NCBI GenBank assembly: GCA_021234155.1
Contig: JAJEKV010000052.1
Span: forward strand, 8,771,858 to 8,835,857
Reading direction: 5' to 3'
Source of the DNA: Isoetes taiwanensis
Lineage: Eukaryota; Streptophyta; Lycopodiopsida; Isoetales; Isoetaceae
Length of the DNA: 64,000 bases
Numbering within the stretch: position 1 is the stretch's first letter; every line of letters starts with the position of its first letter. The notes beneath the pieces were generated by a model, which had not been told where the DNA came from, made no database searches, and worked only from the letters and a program-made list of their open reading frames with translations. Shown piece by piece: positions 1 to 10,713 of this stretch. A program made the position numbers and the translations under genes.

Positions 1-582
1 AGCAAGTGTGAATCTTATTGATACGTTAATCTAGAAAAATACATTATTTGCATATGTTAGAAAATATGCATGCACGTTTCACCTTACATCTTCACAACCC
101 TGTGTACAAATTTAACTTGTACACAAATGTAAGGTCAATCATGCAGTAGTTTGGCAATTGAATTAGCTTTTCTAGATATAGTTAGATATAAGGTATTTTG
201 AAATTAGGGTTTCCAAAGGCAACTGACATGGATTTCATGATTTTTAGCATATGATATTCTATGGGCCAAAAGCCTAGATAGACATAAAGAGGGATTTAGC
301 CATAAACCCTTGCAAGAAACCCCCTAGACCCAAATGTAAACTTGATGGATTCTCACCAATAGATTTCGTCTTCGTCGTGCCACTAAACCCTTGCAAGAAC
401 CCAATATAGTATTTGCAAATACGATTTTTGCCTATGGGGATATAGTATTTGCAAATATGATTTTCCATCCCATAGGCAAATCGTCTGCATGCCATATGGC
501 ACAAGCCCTGACTTGCTATATTTCCTGTTGTTGCATGTTGAAGACACAAGCAAGGACATTCTGTAAACATGGTAAGTTATTT
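1..582. other. AT-rich intergenic stretch with short repeats
   Basis: No gene is supported here. Two short overlapping ORFs lie on opposite strands and look like chance ORFs. The segment 311-480 has local structure: the phrase AAACCCTTGCAAGAA occurs at about 303 and again at 384. TATAGTATTTGCAAATA occurs twice (about 406 and 441). TTGCCTATGGG (about 428) and CCCATAGGCAA (about 469) form an inverted pair that could pair as a hairpin of about 50 nt. It may be a decayed small element, but I cannot name it. Confidence 0.4.
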
Positions 583-690
583 TATGGAATCCCCGGTTTG
601 GGCTTATGCTGCCCGTTTTGTTTGGATGCCATAATCCGACTGGGTTCTCGTGGACGATAAAAAACTTTATCTTTATCTCTATCTAAAACA
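583..690 (+). mobile_element. LINE 3' end fragment with TTTATC tail
   Basis: The segment around GGTTCTCGTGGACGATAAAA followed by TTTATCTTTATCTCTATC closely matches, in reverse complement, the 3' end of the LINE ORF1 copy at 26926-27115. That copy ends in GTTCTCGTGGACGATAAAAT plus a simple repeat. Both share a 3' UTR with phrases such as CCATAATC and GGGTTCTCGTGG before the tail. This is a strongly 5'-truncated copy of that LINE family; no coding capacity is left. Confidence 0.6.
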
Positions 691-1318
691 CGTCAACACT
701 TCCCATTCTGACATACATCCCAAGTGAACTCAAAGAATCTCTACTGCAAGTTCCTTTAAACAAAATCTTTGCTACCTCTTTGTCAGACACCTCCAAGTGT
801 GCCCATGGTGCAACTACAAGATGTTGGTTTTATTAAATTCAAAACAGAAATTTCAGAAGAGATGGCATGCTTGCCACATATATCGTCAAAGTTTTTTTGC
901 CTACCCAACCACTTCTAACCATTTTTGCAATCTTCAAAAGTGAGCAATAAAATTACAATAAAATTAAAATGTAGTAAGAGCTGTGGAGGCCTATTGTAAA
1001 ACAAAATTTATACAAATCTCAGTTCAAAAAGGCTTTACATTCGATAGATTCGTATCAAGCTAATATGCACAATACTGAAGCAATAGTCTAGGAGCAGTAA
1101 TTTATTCTTTCTATACTATTCCTAACCATTCAAACGTATTACTCATTTACATGACTTCTGCGTGTCCCAATTAAATGCATTGCTCAACAACCCTGAAGAA
1201 TGAGGTAGAAAGAAGTCTAATATATCCATAAGCAAAACAACCTTATTGTCACTTGATATGAGAAACTAGTGCTTTACTGAAGTCGATTATTCATTAAGAA
1301 TTTGTTTTATCAAATAGC
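691..1318. other. downstream flank / 3' UTR region of the CBS gene
   Basis: AT-rich DNA without a supported gene. Its right part should hold the 3' UTR of the minus-strand CBS-domain gene, whose stop codon is at 1319-1321. I see no further repeat or RNA gene. Confidence 0.4.
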
Positions 1319-4300
1319 TCATGTGGGTCCTTCTAGTGCTGTAAAGATATCAGTCCTTGTAACAATTCCTGCATCATATTTGGCAACCTTGCACATTTTA
1401 GCATGAAGAAACATTTAAGCTTACTAGGAAAGAACTACTAAGCTGGAAATACTTACCCATAACTTGATTTGAGTCGTTGACAATTGGGATTCTATGAATT
1501 TTATTTTTCAACATCAGAATAGCGGCATCTGCAGGGAAAGCATTATATTCAAATAAAATTACACATTAGAAAAAACAAGCAGCAGATACAGTTTTGTTGG
1601 CAGATAGAGTAATAGCAGGCGAACTCATTACTTCACCTACAGTAGATTTTAGCTGAAAATCACATGCAATTGGATTAAAGCCAGAAAGGAGAAACATGTA
1701 CACTTGTGTGCGCAATTCTAAAACATTTATCAAAGGAATCCTCAAACTGATCTTGTTACCTACAAAACTATTTCTCTCAATTCTCTCCCTCAAATTAAGA
1801 TGCAAAGACCAGTACTGACATCCTACATTTGACAATAAAATAATCAAAGACATTAGAGACGAAGAGATCATAAGAAATTTCAACTCAAGAACTATGGCTG
1901 GCAATCTCCATACACTCGACATGCCAGAGACCATGTATGCCACTATCCATAGTCAAAAAGGAACTAAATAAAAATGGTCATGGAAAAGATGATTACCTAA
2001 TTGCAACTGTTTATGTCACAATTATCAGAGAGAGACAAAAAAATCTAATTCTTAGGTATGTACCCCATTCAAGGCCTTGCTCTTGTCTTTTTTCAAGAAC
2101 ACCCCAATACACTTTTGTTCCTTGTCGATAACTGGCATCCCTGATATTTCTGTGAAAAAATGATCTATTTCCTCAATCAAATTCTCTGGGCTTGCTGTGT
2201 AAATAACCTTGGACATACAATTTGCCAAGAAAGTAGAAGGCTATGCCTGCATAAGATGTTTACAGTAATTGTTATTGTCTGACACAAACAAATCCCATAT
2301 GTGGTACACATAAAAAAATCTTACCTCTTCTTTGAAAATCGCTGACTCATAATGGGCGGCGAGATCTTCAAAATTCAGCATGGAAAAAATCACAGGCCAC
2401 TCTGCAGAAGAAAGAATTTCACCCTTAGGTTCTTCAACTTCAACCTTATCACCCACCGCATGGACTACGAGCGCTTTTCTGCACATGATAACAGACCCAA
2501 AAGCTGGAACCAATGACTTTGGCTGAGGGAGTCTGCCTCTAAAATCTACTTTCGCACTAAAACCATGCTTCTGACTTGCTGCTATATTGTTGCATGGAAG
2601 GATCCTAAAAAACACCTCTTAGGTAGATTATCTTAGAAACTAGATACCACCTCGCATACTTTCAGCAGAATTGGATAAGGTGAAAAGAGCATGTAACTGT
2701 CAAAATTGGATGTACTATTATGTCCAAAAATGCCAATTTCCAAAAAACCATCAAGCCATTACTTTTATCAATCAAGGTGGCTACGTTTGCATCATCTTCA
2801 AGGTACACATGGTGAACATACCTCTTCAACTCTGAAGGGACAATATCAGACGCATTCTATATAAGATATTTAAGATGTCAAGATTTTGCTGAGCAATAAG
2901 ATGCAGGGATTCCTTTGTGAAAATAAGCAAGAGAAAAGTTTGTAAATGCTATACAGAAAAAAGGGATAAAAGATGTGGTGATGATGTTCTAGAGTGACAT
3001 GATCAATCACATCGGAAGGGGAAATGGTCTCTTGGCGCTCAACTAGCGCCTGCGACTAGGGCGGCAAGGGGAGAGGACACCGCCCTCCTCTTCCTGATTC
3101 TGGCACTGCCTCAGCTCTTCCTGCAGATCAGAGACAGAATTGGATGCTAGCGGGGTTTTGCCATACTAATTCAGGCGGATTCTTATCTTCTAAAGATTCT
3201 TCCGGATTGCTTGTTTGAAACTGCTTCAAGGCGGTCTTTATGATTTTGCCAGATGTCACTAATGTGGCCCAATTTGCTAAAGCTGTTGAGCAAGAATATG
3301 TAAGTTTCTTGGAATTTATAATTTTTCTTGTTTAGAGCAAGATCCGAAAGGGCATAGAGCCTATAAGGTAGCAGATTTTTAGCAGAAACATAAAGAGAGC
3401 AGTTTTCATGTATGGTTTTCTGGGCAATCTAATTAATGGCGGATCTTCTGAATTGTTGGCCTTTTCCCCTTCCTCTTGCTCTTTCTTGCTAGTGGAAAGA
3501 TCTAGAGATGTTTTCTTGGAAGGAGCCAGAGTAAATTCTTGATTTCGATTTTACAGTTTTGAAACAGGATGTCAATTTTTTTTGAGATTGCCAAGCTAGG
3601 GATATAATTATGTCCAGGAAGACGCTTCCATATCAATATCAGATATTATGAACCAAACTTTAGAGGGAAGTTTTGGTGGCTGGGCTGTGTGTCTAGCTTT
3701 GCAGGTTGGCTGACTGGCACATCCCGACAATGCAGCATCTCCTTTTAATTTTGTATTTGGTAGTAAAACTGCAGAATCAAATCATAGTTTGAAGCAGTTG
3801 GGCTTCTCTGAGCAGTGCGGGAGAATTGGTCAGATTACTCTTCAGTTATTTTCTCTTCATTACTAGTTTTGCAAGAGGTTTTTTGGAGCATTCAAGATTT
3901 GTCTGGAGCTTGTGGAAAATGAGCATTTTGGCTCCTATAGTATTCTGTTTAATTGAGAAGATGTTAATACTGTAGTATTGGTTAGACAGGAGAAGAGGTT
4001 GAGAGAGGCTCATGTGTACATTTGCTACAGACATGATTCAGATCTAGATGGGATCTTTTGTACTTAAATTATATCTGATCCATGAGGGATCTTTGTATTG
4101 TAACTTTTTCTATCTAATCAATACAAAAACTTCGTACCTTCAAAAAAAAAAAAAAAATGATGTTCTAGAGTTTATGCACATATCTTGCTCAATGAATTCT
4201 TTTTGTGCCATATCAAAAACTGTTCTTAAAAAAACTTACCTGAAGATTTTTGCCATGTTCAGATCCTGCTGCACTTCTACTTCTCTGAAATAATTTGTCC

Positions 4301-5196
4301 TACCAAAATTCTAAAGCATTTGAAACATATAAGGCTAACAAATAACTCTGCAAGCTTTAGGAAATCCATCAAATATGGGAACTTGAGCATATGATGAACA
4401 TCTGAGCAAGTATAAGAGAGTAGTTGCATTCTAAGTTAAATAAACATCTGAGAAAGTATAAGAGAGTAATGCATTCTAAGTTAACTGTAGATTACACATC
4501 ACCAAACCACAATATCACGTTGGAAAGACCATGTACCTTTAATGTTTTGGTTCATGCAATTGTCTTACATAGTCGAAGAGATATAGAATGCACATTACAC
4601 ATGAAGCAGACCACACTATAGCTTATGTAGAATAGGACACCACCATGTGCATATAATTTTAACTCAAATCCTCGCAACAAGCACCTTCAGTACATCTAAA
4701 ATAACCAACAAGTGCAGAACTACAACATCATAGATTTGTCTCTCTTTATCATGTTATGGACCCATTCAGCCAAAGGTCTTTAGATAGTAGCACACGCATG
4801 TAGCACAATAATAGACATAAGCTTACATATGGTTGGGATGGAACAGACTGTTACACATACCTGAAACATTTCAGTTGCTCTTCTTCATATTCATCTTGGC
4901 CACTAGTCTGTTGTGTCCTATCAAAGTATGCCTGTTAATTTTCTGCAGTCTCCAAATGCCTCAATCTTCTGTAGTAATATTTTAACTAAATGCCTGGATG
5001 CAAGTGCACCGCTAATAGAAGATATAAAGGTTTCAGATGCCCCTGTTAAGAAGTTCTTTGCATAAGTAACACCTACAGCCTAACCATAAAGAAGTAGCCA
5101 TAGAAATGCGCCTCCAAACCTTGGAAAATAGCGTGTCAAAGGATAATCGGCTAACCTGTACATGAATAAGATCCATAACTTCGAGAGAATAGCCAT
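1319..5196 (-). CDS. two-CBS-domain protein, plastid CBSX-like (spliced)
   Basis: I assembled this gene from splice sites. Minus-strand exons are 2604..2325, 2240..2064, 1652..1577, 1528..1457 and 1368..1319 (stop), all with GT-AG ends and compatible phases. A candidate first exon, 5196..5156, begins with ATG and ends in phase 2 before GTTAGC; it would give 231 residues, near the usual length of plant CBSX proteins. That exon is inferred. The protein has two CBS motifs: one in exon 3 (SKVIYTASPENLIEEID, then ISGMPVIDKEQ..IGV), the other over exons 4-6 (STVGEVMSSPAITL, KNKIHRIPIVND, GIVTRTDIFTALEG). CBS pairs bind adenine nucleotides; plant CBSX proteins are known regulators of plastid or mitochondrial thioredoxins. 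Location in the plastid is inferred from the family only. The intron at 1576..1529 is just 48 nt, very short for a plant. The likely first intron holds a retroposon (2996-4157). Confidence 0.75.
2996..4157 (+). mobile_element. L1-type retroposon with poly(A) and 14-15-bp target-site duplication
   Basis: The insert is bounded by TGATGTTCTAGAGT at 2982-2995 and again at 4158-4171, a long target-site duplication typical of L1-type target-primed insertion. A run of 16 A residues (4142-4157) ends the element, preceded by CTTCGTACCTTC. A similar tail, CTTCGTACCCTC plus poly(A), occurs on the minus strand at 60801-60960. No reverse transcriptase or other long ORF is present, so this is a non-autonomous or internally deleted copy of about 1.16 kb. 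It lies inside the probable first intron of the CBS gene, in the opposite orientation to that gene. Confidence 0.75.
4172..5155 (-). other. probable first intron of the CBS gene, remaining part
   Basis: Noncoding AT-rich DNA between the retroposon and the candidate first CBS exon. I see no ORF with coding character here. It contains the 43-bp tandem duplication listed separately. If the proposed first exon is wrong, this is simply upstream flank. Confidence 0.35.
4398..4486. repeat. tandem duplication of a 43-44-bp unit
   Basis: ACATCTGAGCAAGTATAAGA... at 4398-4441 is followed at once by ACATCTGAGAAAGTATAAGA... at 4445-4486. Both copies end in GCATTCTAAGTTAA and differ by a few substitutions and a small indel. 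A simple local duplication in noncoding DNA. Confidence 0.75.
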
Positions 5197-6280
5197 TCTA
5201 ATTCTCCTTGTCCGGATGAGCTGGGGCATTATATTATTGTTCCTCCTTTGTTACTTAGGAGAATACGTTTATCTGAAGACCCAAATCCAGAATCCCGGTT
5301 GAAACATCCACGATCCAGAGCACTTTATAGGATGCAATAGGTTTGGAGCAGTCACCATCATATTCTAGGTATATTCCAGCATATACCTAGGATATGCCAC
5401 AAACCCACATAAACGAGGGTTTTCTCCCCTAGGGGCAACCCAAAAAATAAACCTAAATTTGACTCCCAAAGATGCACTCCACGAGCGCTAAATTCTTGTA
5501 TGGTAATAAAAATTTTGTGGCTCATCAAATTTATGGGACATTATAAATTAACATCATATTTTTTAAACAAGTAAAGATTCATCCCAGTCGAATTGAAGTC
5601 AAAAAGTTATCTCTATTGTGTTGTTTTTTTCACACTTAAGACCACCTACTTAAAACACTAGTAACGATGCTCTTTTGTGCTGTTTTTGTCACACTTTAAA
5701 ACACTGACCACCTAATCTACAAGTTTTATGAAGCGCGCTTTTTTATTTGATTTGTTTAAAAAAAAAAGTCATTACTCCTTTAATTAAACACCCTGTTTTA
5801 TTGGAAACTTTCCTTGAAGGAATTTGCAATGGCTGCCCATCAATTAACTTTCTGGTATATTTTTGCAAGGATCCTATTATATGCCGTTGGCCTTTATCCC
5901 GCATTCAGTAGCCAATGTCATATAGAGCAAGAGATGAAACATTGACGCTGCAAAACGCCTGGATGGCTAGGGTGGCTATAGAACAAACTATTTTTGGCAT
6001 CTTGCACTATAGGGTTAGTAAGAAACAAGAAATAACATATATATCGCATCAAAACAGCCAAACACTTTGGAACATTGATGTCAGTTTCTTGCAGTTGCTT
6101 CCACAGTTCAGTGATATATATCCGGCAGCAGTTTACAAACTAACTGGCAGCCACATCATGCTGAACAATAAGAAAGAACCTATCTTTCAACAGATTCATC
6201 CGAGGTGATTTTGTCAAAATTGAGTATGTGAGATTGCTTATCTAACATAGGATGCTGGGCAGGAGGTCAAGAGTGTAAAA
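5197..6280. other. intergenic region between the CBS and AGO genes
   Basis: Contains the presumed promoter of the minus-strand CBS gene (just right of 5196) and, at its right end, part of the AGO 3' flank. A 97-codon plus-strand ORF (5915-6208) resembles nothing I know and overlaps likely AGO 3' flank, so I do not call it a gene. The segment 5520-5830 is very AT-rich. No other element is recognised. Confidence 0.4.
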
Positions 6281-6480
6281 GTGTATGCTGACTGAATGGA
6301 GTGCCAAAAACTCGCACCAGCAGAGCAGAATTTCAGAAGGTTGAATTTCAAAAAGGATGGTTATCTCCAAAAGGTCCCCTGAAACCAGTGTATGCTGACT
6401 GAATGGAGTCGCCAAAAACTCGCACCAGCAGAGCAGAATTTCAGAAGGGTGATGGTTCTCCAAAAGGTCCCCTGAAACCA
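6281..6480. repeat. tandem duplication in the AGO 3' UTR region
   Basis: Unit 1 (6281-6387) and unit 2 (6388-6480) both begin GTATGCTGACTGAATGGAGT and share GCCAAAAACTCGCACCAGCA, CAGAATTTCAGAAGG and CCAAAAGGTCCCCTGAAACC. The second unit lacks a short internal segment. The pair lies 13 bp past the AGO stop codon, so it should be transcribed in the AGO mRNA if the 3' UTR has a normal length. Confidence 0.85.
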
Positions 6481-6492
6481 GAACTTGCAAAC

Positions 6493-9400
6493 CTAACAGT
6501 AGAACATGTACCTCTGGACATCATCTTTGATCTTCGGCAATGGTCTAACTTGAGGAGGGGCTGGACGAGAAGCTGAAGAAGAGGACCTTGTGGCTTCAGA
6601 AACACTCTCTGCCCTTACTGAGGACACATCACTTCCGCTGCCGGTAGGATCAATGTAGAGCCTAGCCCTATATGCTACTAAGTCTGCATAATAAACTGGC
6701 GGAACAACAGAAACTGCTTTTGTGCACCTTGAGTAGGTATAACAGAGATTGTTAATCAGCATTTGAAGGTCGTCAGCTTTGAAGCCATTCTCGTCATAAA
6801 GCACATGATAATGAGTCGGTTTACTAGTCCCCTTCATACCAGCATGGCTGCACAAGTAGAAATCAAATTCTGATGGATGGGTGATTGTTGAATCAACCAC
6901 AGTGCCTGGTTTTATGTTGTCCTTGAAATTGTTCTGATCTGCAGGGAACATCCGGGTATGGTGCCGTTTCTGAACTGCAACAAAAGTTACCCTGGGTCTA
7001 TACTCCACATGTAAGTCAGAAAATGCCTGCCTCAAAGATTGCAGCTCAGTTTCCAAAACCTTCGCAAACTGACCTTCACTGACGCCATCCCTAAAGAAAA
7101 TAATTCTCTCAGGCGGACGATTGGTGCGCGCTTTAAACTCTATGAGCAACTCCTTGGCCATAACTCTCAAATTTGTAATTACTTCTTCTCGAGAGGCTTG
7201 TGCACCAGCTCTTGCCAGATACAGATTAGCAGCTGGCCAGTCCATGCTTGCTACAAGGGATGATATTGATGGAGTCTGATCATCACCTGGGGCTGGATGT
7301 GTTACGTCAGACCCAAAGATAATGGTAGGAGAAGAAAATATAGAGGGTAAAGCCTTGGGCAATTCATCTAACAGATTAACATTTGTGCCGCCCACTTTTA
7401 CATTTATCTTCATGGCTAAGTTAGCTAGGTACTGAGAAAGCCCTCTTTCATTTCTGATATTTTTGACCAAGCAGCATTGTGTAACAATGCCAATTTCAGT
7501 TTCACAGACACGTTTCAGGTCACCATATATAGGGCTCTTTCCATCCATAATGCATACAACCAACTGCAAATTCGCATTTGGCCCTCTTGCCTTAGAAAAC
7601 TCCTGACTAATTCCTTTAAGTGTATACTCAAACCGCTCCAACCTATCAGACTTGATAGGTACTGCTGTCCGTGGGTTCATCTTAATGCCAAGCTCCTGAC
7701 ACCTTCTTGTCAGGCAGTTACAGAAGTATTCAACATGTCCATAGTCTATCCTTGCAAAGTTAACGAGCGCCCAATTTTCTATTGTAGCTGGATGGTAGAC
7801 CTTAGAGTCCATCAAATTCCAAGATCCATTCTGGCAGAAAATTTCTGCCCGCTTACTTCCAGCTCCATACTTTAACTTCGGAGGGGGTAAAACGCGCCCT
7901 TCAACCATGCTCATTTGCACATTGATTTTCAAGCCAAATGCTGCTGCATATTCATCCCTGCAAAACAAATGGATAATGATAAGAAAACTGTTCAAAGAGA
8001 TACCATGCCAATGTACAGATAGCTATAGGTAACAAGGGCCCTTAAATCAGAAATGACATCAAGGAACTAGAATGAAGAGGCAGAATTGAAAAAACAACTT
8101 CTTCTTTACCTTCCAGGCGCATCTGGCAAGCTCATAATCTCCTGAGTTGCACGTTCTCTAGCCTGTGGACCCTGACAAGCAAAGTCCAAAATATTTCTGG
8201 TTTGATTGTCTGAAAGCTTTCTTCCATACTTTTGTCCAGGGCAGATTTTGCAGAGCTCCATAGGTAGGTAAATCACTTTTTTCCCCTGCATCTGTAAAGC
8301 TGGTAATTGGGGAAATTTCAACTGATAATTATAAACGTTTAAAAAGTAATCTGATAGGCTTGTCTCGCCGGCACCATCAAGACTAAAGGTCAACTGTGCA
8401 GTTGCTTCTTTGGAAAGGCCACAGATTCTGTATCTCCTGGGAATTTTCTGATGGATTACTTCAACCTTCAATCTAACTAACAACTTCTTTATCTTCACAC
8501 GGTCAGCATCCTGCAAAGGCCTGCGGGGATCAAAACCCCTTATAGCTTGTCTCAACATTTCTATGACTTCAACATTATCATAAAATGCAGTAGCTGACAC
8601 GTCTACATTAAGAACCAGACCCTGCATAGTTGGTCTGATACTCTGATAAAATCCCTTCCATGCGACAACACCGCCTTCAAGGTTCTTGATGCCAAAATCC
8701 GAATGGAAGAGTGACCTACCCACAGGGACATATTTTATAGTAGGGCCTTCTCTCAACACAATATCAAGGGCCTGCAACAACTCCTGAGGAAGAGTTGTTC
8801 TTCTACGCTGCAAGAACTGGTCCATAGCTCGGCCATCAAGTGTAGCAACCTTTTTCAATGTGACATCAAAGGATCGGTCTCTACCAGCAGTTGCACCAGG
8901 AGTTTCCTCTCCCAATGCCACAGTGAATGTCTTTGATTCAAAAGGAAACTCAACGGGTGAGTACATATTTTTGGCACCGTCAAATGCAGGCATGGAGCCT
9001 CCAAGGTCCTGAAGATGGAGCCTAATAAACTCACGCTTGAGGGCTCTGGCAATTCCCTTGGAGGAAACGCTAGGTTTTATCTCCACATCATAATGGAAAA
9101 TGGTATTAATTTTCATACTTAGAGGGAAATGATTCACCCTCAATTTAACCTTCTGGCCTATAGTGCCCAAGTTGGGTCTGAGAGGCATAGCAGGTTTTGC
9201 TACTATGGGCTGCTGGGGTGGTACTTGCGTAGGAGCAGCAGGCCGTGGAGGTCCTAGATGTGAAGGAATAACCTGTGTTGGTGCTGTTCGGAAAGGCCCT
9301 GCAGATTCAGCAGCCTGTGGAGGTGCTAGATGTGGAGGAATGGCCTGTGTTTGTGAAGGCCCTGCAGACTGTGCAGCACGAGGAAGTAATGTGGCCATGA

Positions 9401-10103
9401 TCGGAGGCATGGCTGGTGCAACAGCCTCTGTCTCTTGCTCTTGCTCTATAGACAAAGATTGCATTCCAGATTGCATCCTTGCACTTGATGACCCTGTATC
9501 CAAACATATATAATGAGTATAACATGAACCCAGTGAAAATTTCGTGATCTAAATTCAATCAAACCAGTGCAAATTTCATGTCCAAATAAACGTTACGATG
9601 AAAATAACATGAAACCAGTGAAAGTTTCATGATCTAACTTAAGTTCCTGACACATGCTTACACACGCCAATGCAGACGACATGCAAGGGGGGATAATGCA
9701 GATCAAAACAAAAAGCAAATGATCAACGATCAACAAACATACCTTCTTCAACAGGGGCAACATATCCTCCAGAACCGCGGCGAGATGGTTCACCCGTATC
9801 ATCTTTTCGCCAAAAAGGCTCGTCACTACCACGACCTCTACCACGACCTCGACCACCATAATATTGAGGCTCGCCATATCCATACTGCTGAGGAAGGGGG
9901 GGAGCATACTGGGGACCGCCGGAATAATGCTGAGAAGGCCCAGGATAAAAAGTATGCTCGGGAGGAGGGGCACCGTAGAATTGTTGAGGTGCTCCACGTT
10001 GGGGCTGTTCCGGAGGGAAGGGGCCTCGGCCTCGGCCTCTGCCTCTGCCCCGACGGCCCCCCTCCGTCTCTCCGACGCCATAGCCACGACCTCGGCCTCG
10101 CAT
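6493..10103 (-). CDS. AGO: ARGONAUTE, slicer-competent, AGO2/3/7-like gene structure
   Basis: Exons 10103..9743, 9493..8110 and 7957..6493 join in frame (3210 nt, 1069 residues) through good GT-AG sites; introns are 249 and 152 bp. The protein binds a small RNA and cuts or represses matching RNA. Domain order: Arg/Gly-rich start (residues 1-30 and about 84-92), Pro/Gln-rich linker to about 220, N domain, ArgoL1 (about 370-422, GRSLFHSDFG), PAZ (about 427-545), MID (about 660-770, YGDLKRVCETEIG, QCCLVKN) and PIWI. The catalytic tetrad is complete by my count: D799 (GSDVTHP), E840 (SREEVI), D872 (FFRDGVSEGQF) and H953 (CSHAGMKGTS). The end is MFYC-stop, as in most plant AGOs. Two coding introns fit the AGO2/3/7 clade (AGO1- and AGO4-type genes usually have about 20), and the PLPKIKD...MFYC tail recalls AGO7. 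The third catalytic residue is His, as in AGO7, not Asp as in Arabidopsis AGO2. Clade placement needs a tree. Confidence 0.95.
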
Positions 10104-10713
10104 GATAGCTAGATAGAACGCTTGGGCTAGCCCCGTCGTCCTCCTCCGTTAAAAGAACGGCTCCCTTATTAACGCGTGTCTGTCGTGTACACCTACGGTT
10201 GCCGTATTTCGTAGCCCCCGCCACCTTCATTTATATCTCTCACCGTTATGCCGGGCCATCCTTGCCGTCCTCCCACCATTTTGAACGGATACGATCCCAC
10301 GTCTATCGCATGACGGTTTGTGGATCGTAAATTATGATATTTAAAGATCGCCCACGTAGGGTATGGTCGCCCGCCACCGCGGACCTACCGTACCATGTGG
10401 TACCAAACGCCACCTCTGCGCCACCCCTCAGTCCCCCCTGAACGCGCACCAGGTGTCGCAACTTCGTGGGCCGAGAGGCCATGGATCCCGAGCCATACAG
10501 CCAGTCATCGCGCACATGGGAACCCCCGAACATGCCCATTCCGAGGCATGATTCAATGCCGGGGGCTGGAATTCGCGCGCAAATTCCAGCCACAATGCAT
10601 GCAGATGAGATGGGCAATCAGTGTGATTGCGAAGGAACAAGAAATTCGCTACTGATCCGGCAGTTCCGGCCTGTTACTCAGCTGATCCCCTGCTGTCGCC
10701 GAAGAGGAGACCA
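10104..10713. promoter_or_regulatory. divergent upstream region between AGO and the pogo-like relic
   Basis: This 0.6-kb GC-rich stretch lies directly upstream of the AGO start codon (minus strand) and of the transposase-derived ORF (plus strand), so it should hold the AGO promoter and 5' UTR. I see no clear canonical TATA box at a fixed distance on the AGO side. Several short ORFs here on both strands are probably chance results of GC content. Confidence 0.35.

Noticed and set aside
5915-6208. 97-codon plus-strand ORF
   Set aside because: No recognisable motif, lies in the AGO 3' flank, and has no supporting splice or neighbour evidence.
7039-9513. Several plus-strand ORFs inside the AGO gene (7039-7263, 7477-7875, 9163-9513)
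   Set aside because: They are antisense shadows of conserved AGO coding sequence and show no domain of their own.
9593-10230. Several long ORFs on both strands over AGO exon 1
   Set aside because: The Arg/Gly-rich first exon is GC-rich and stop-poor, so all frames stay open; only 10103..9743 splices in frame to the AGO core.
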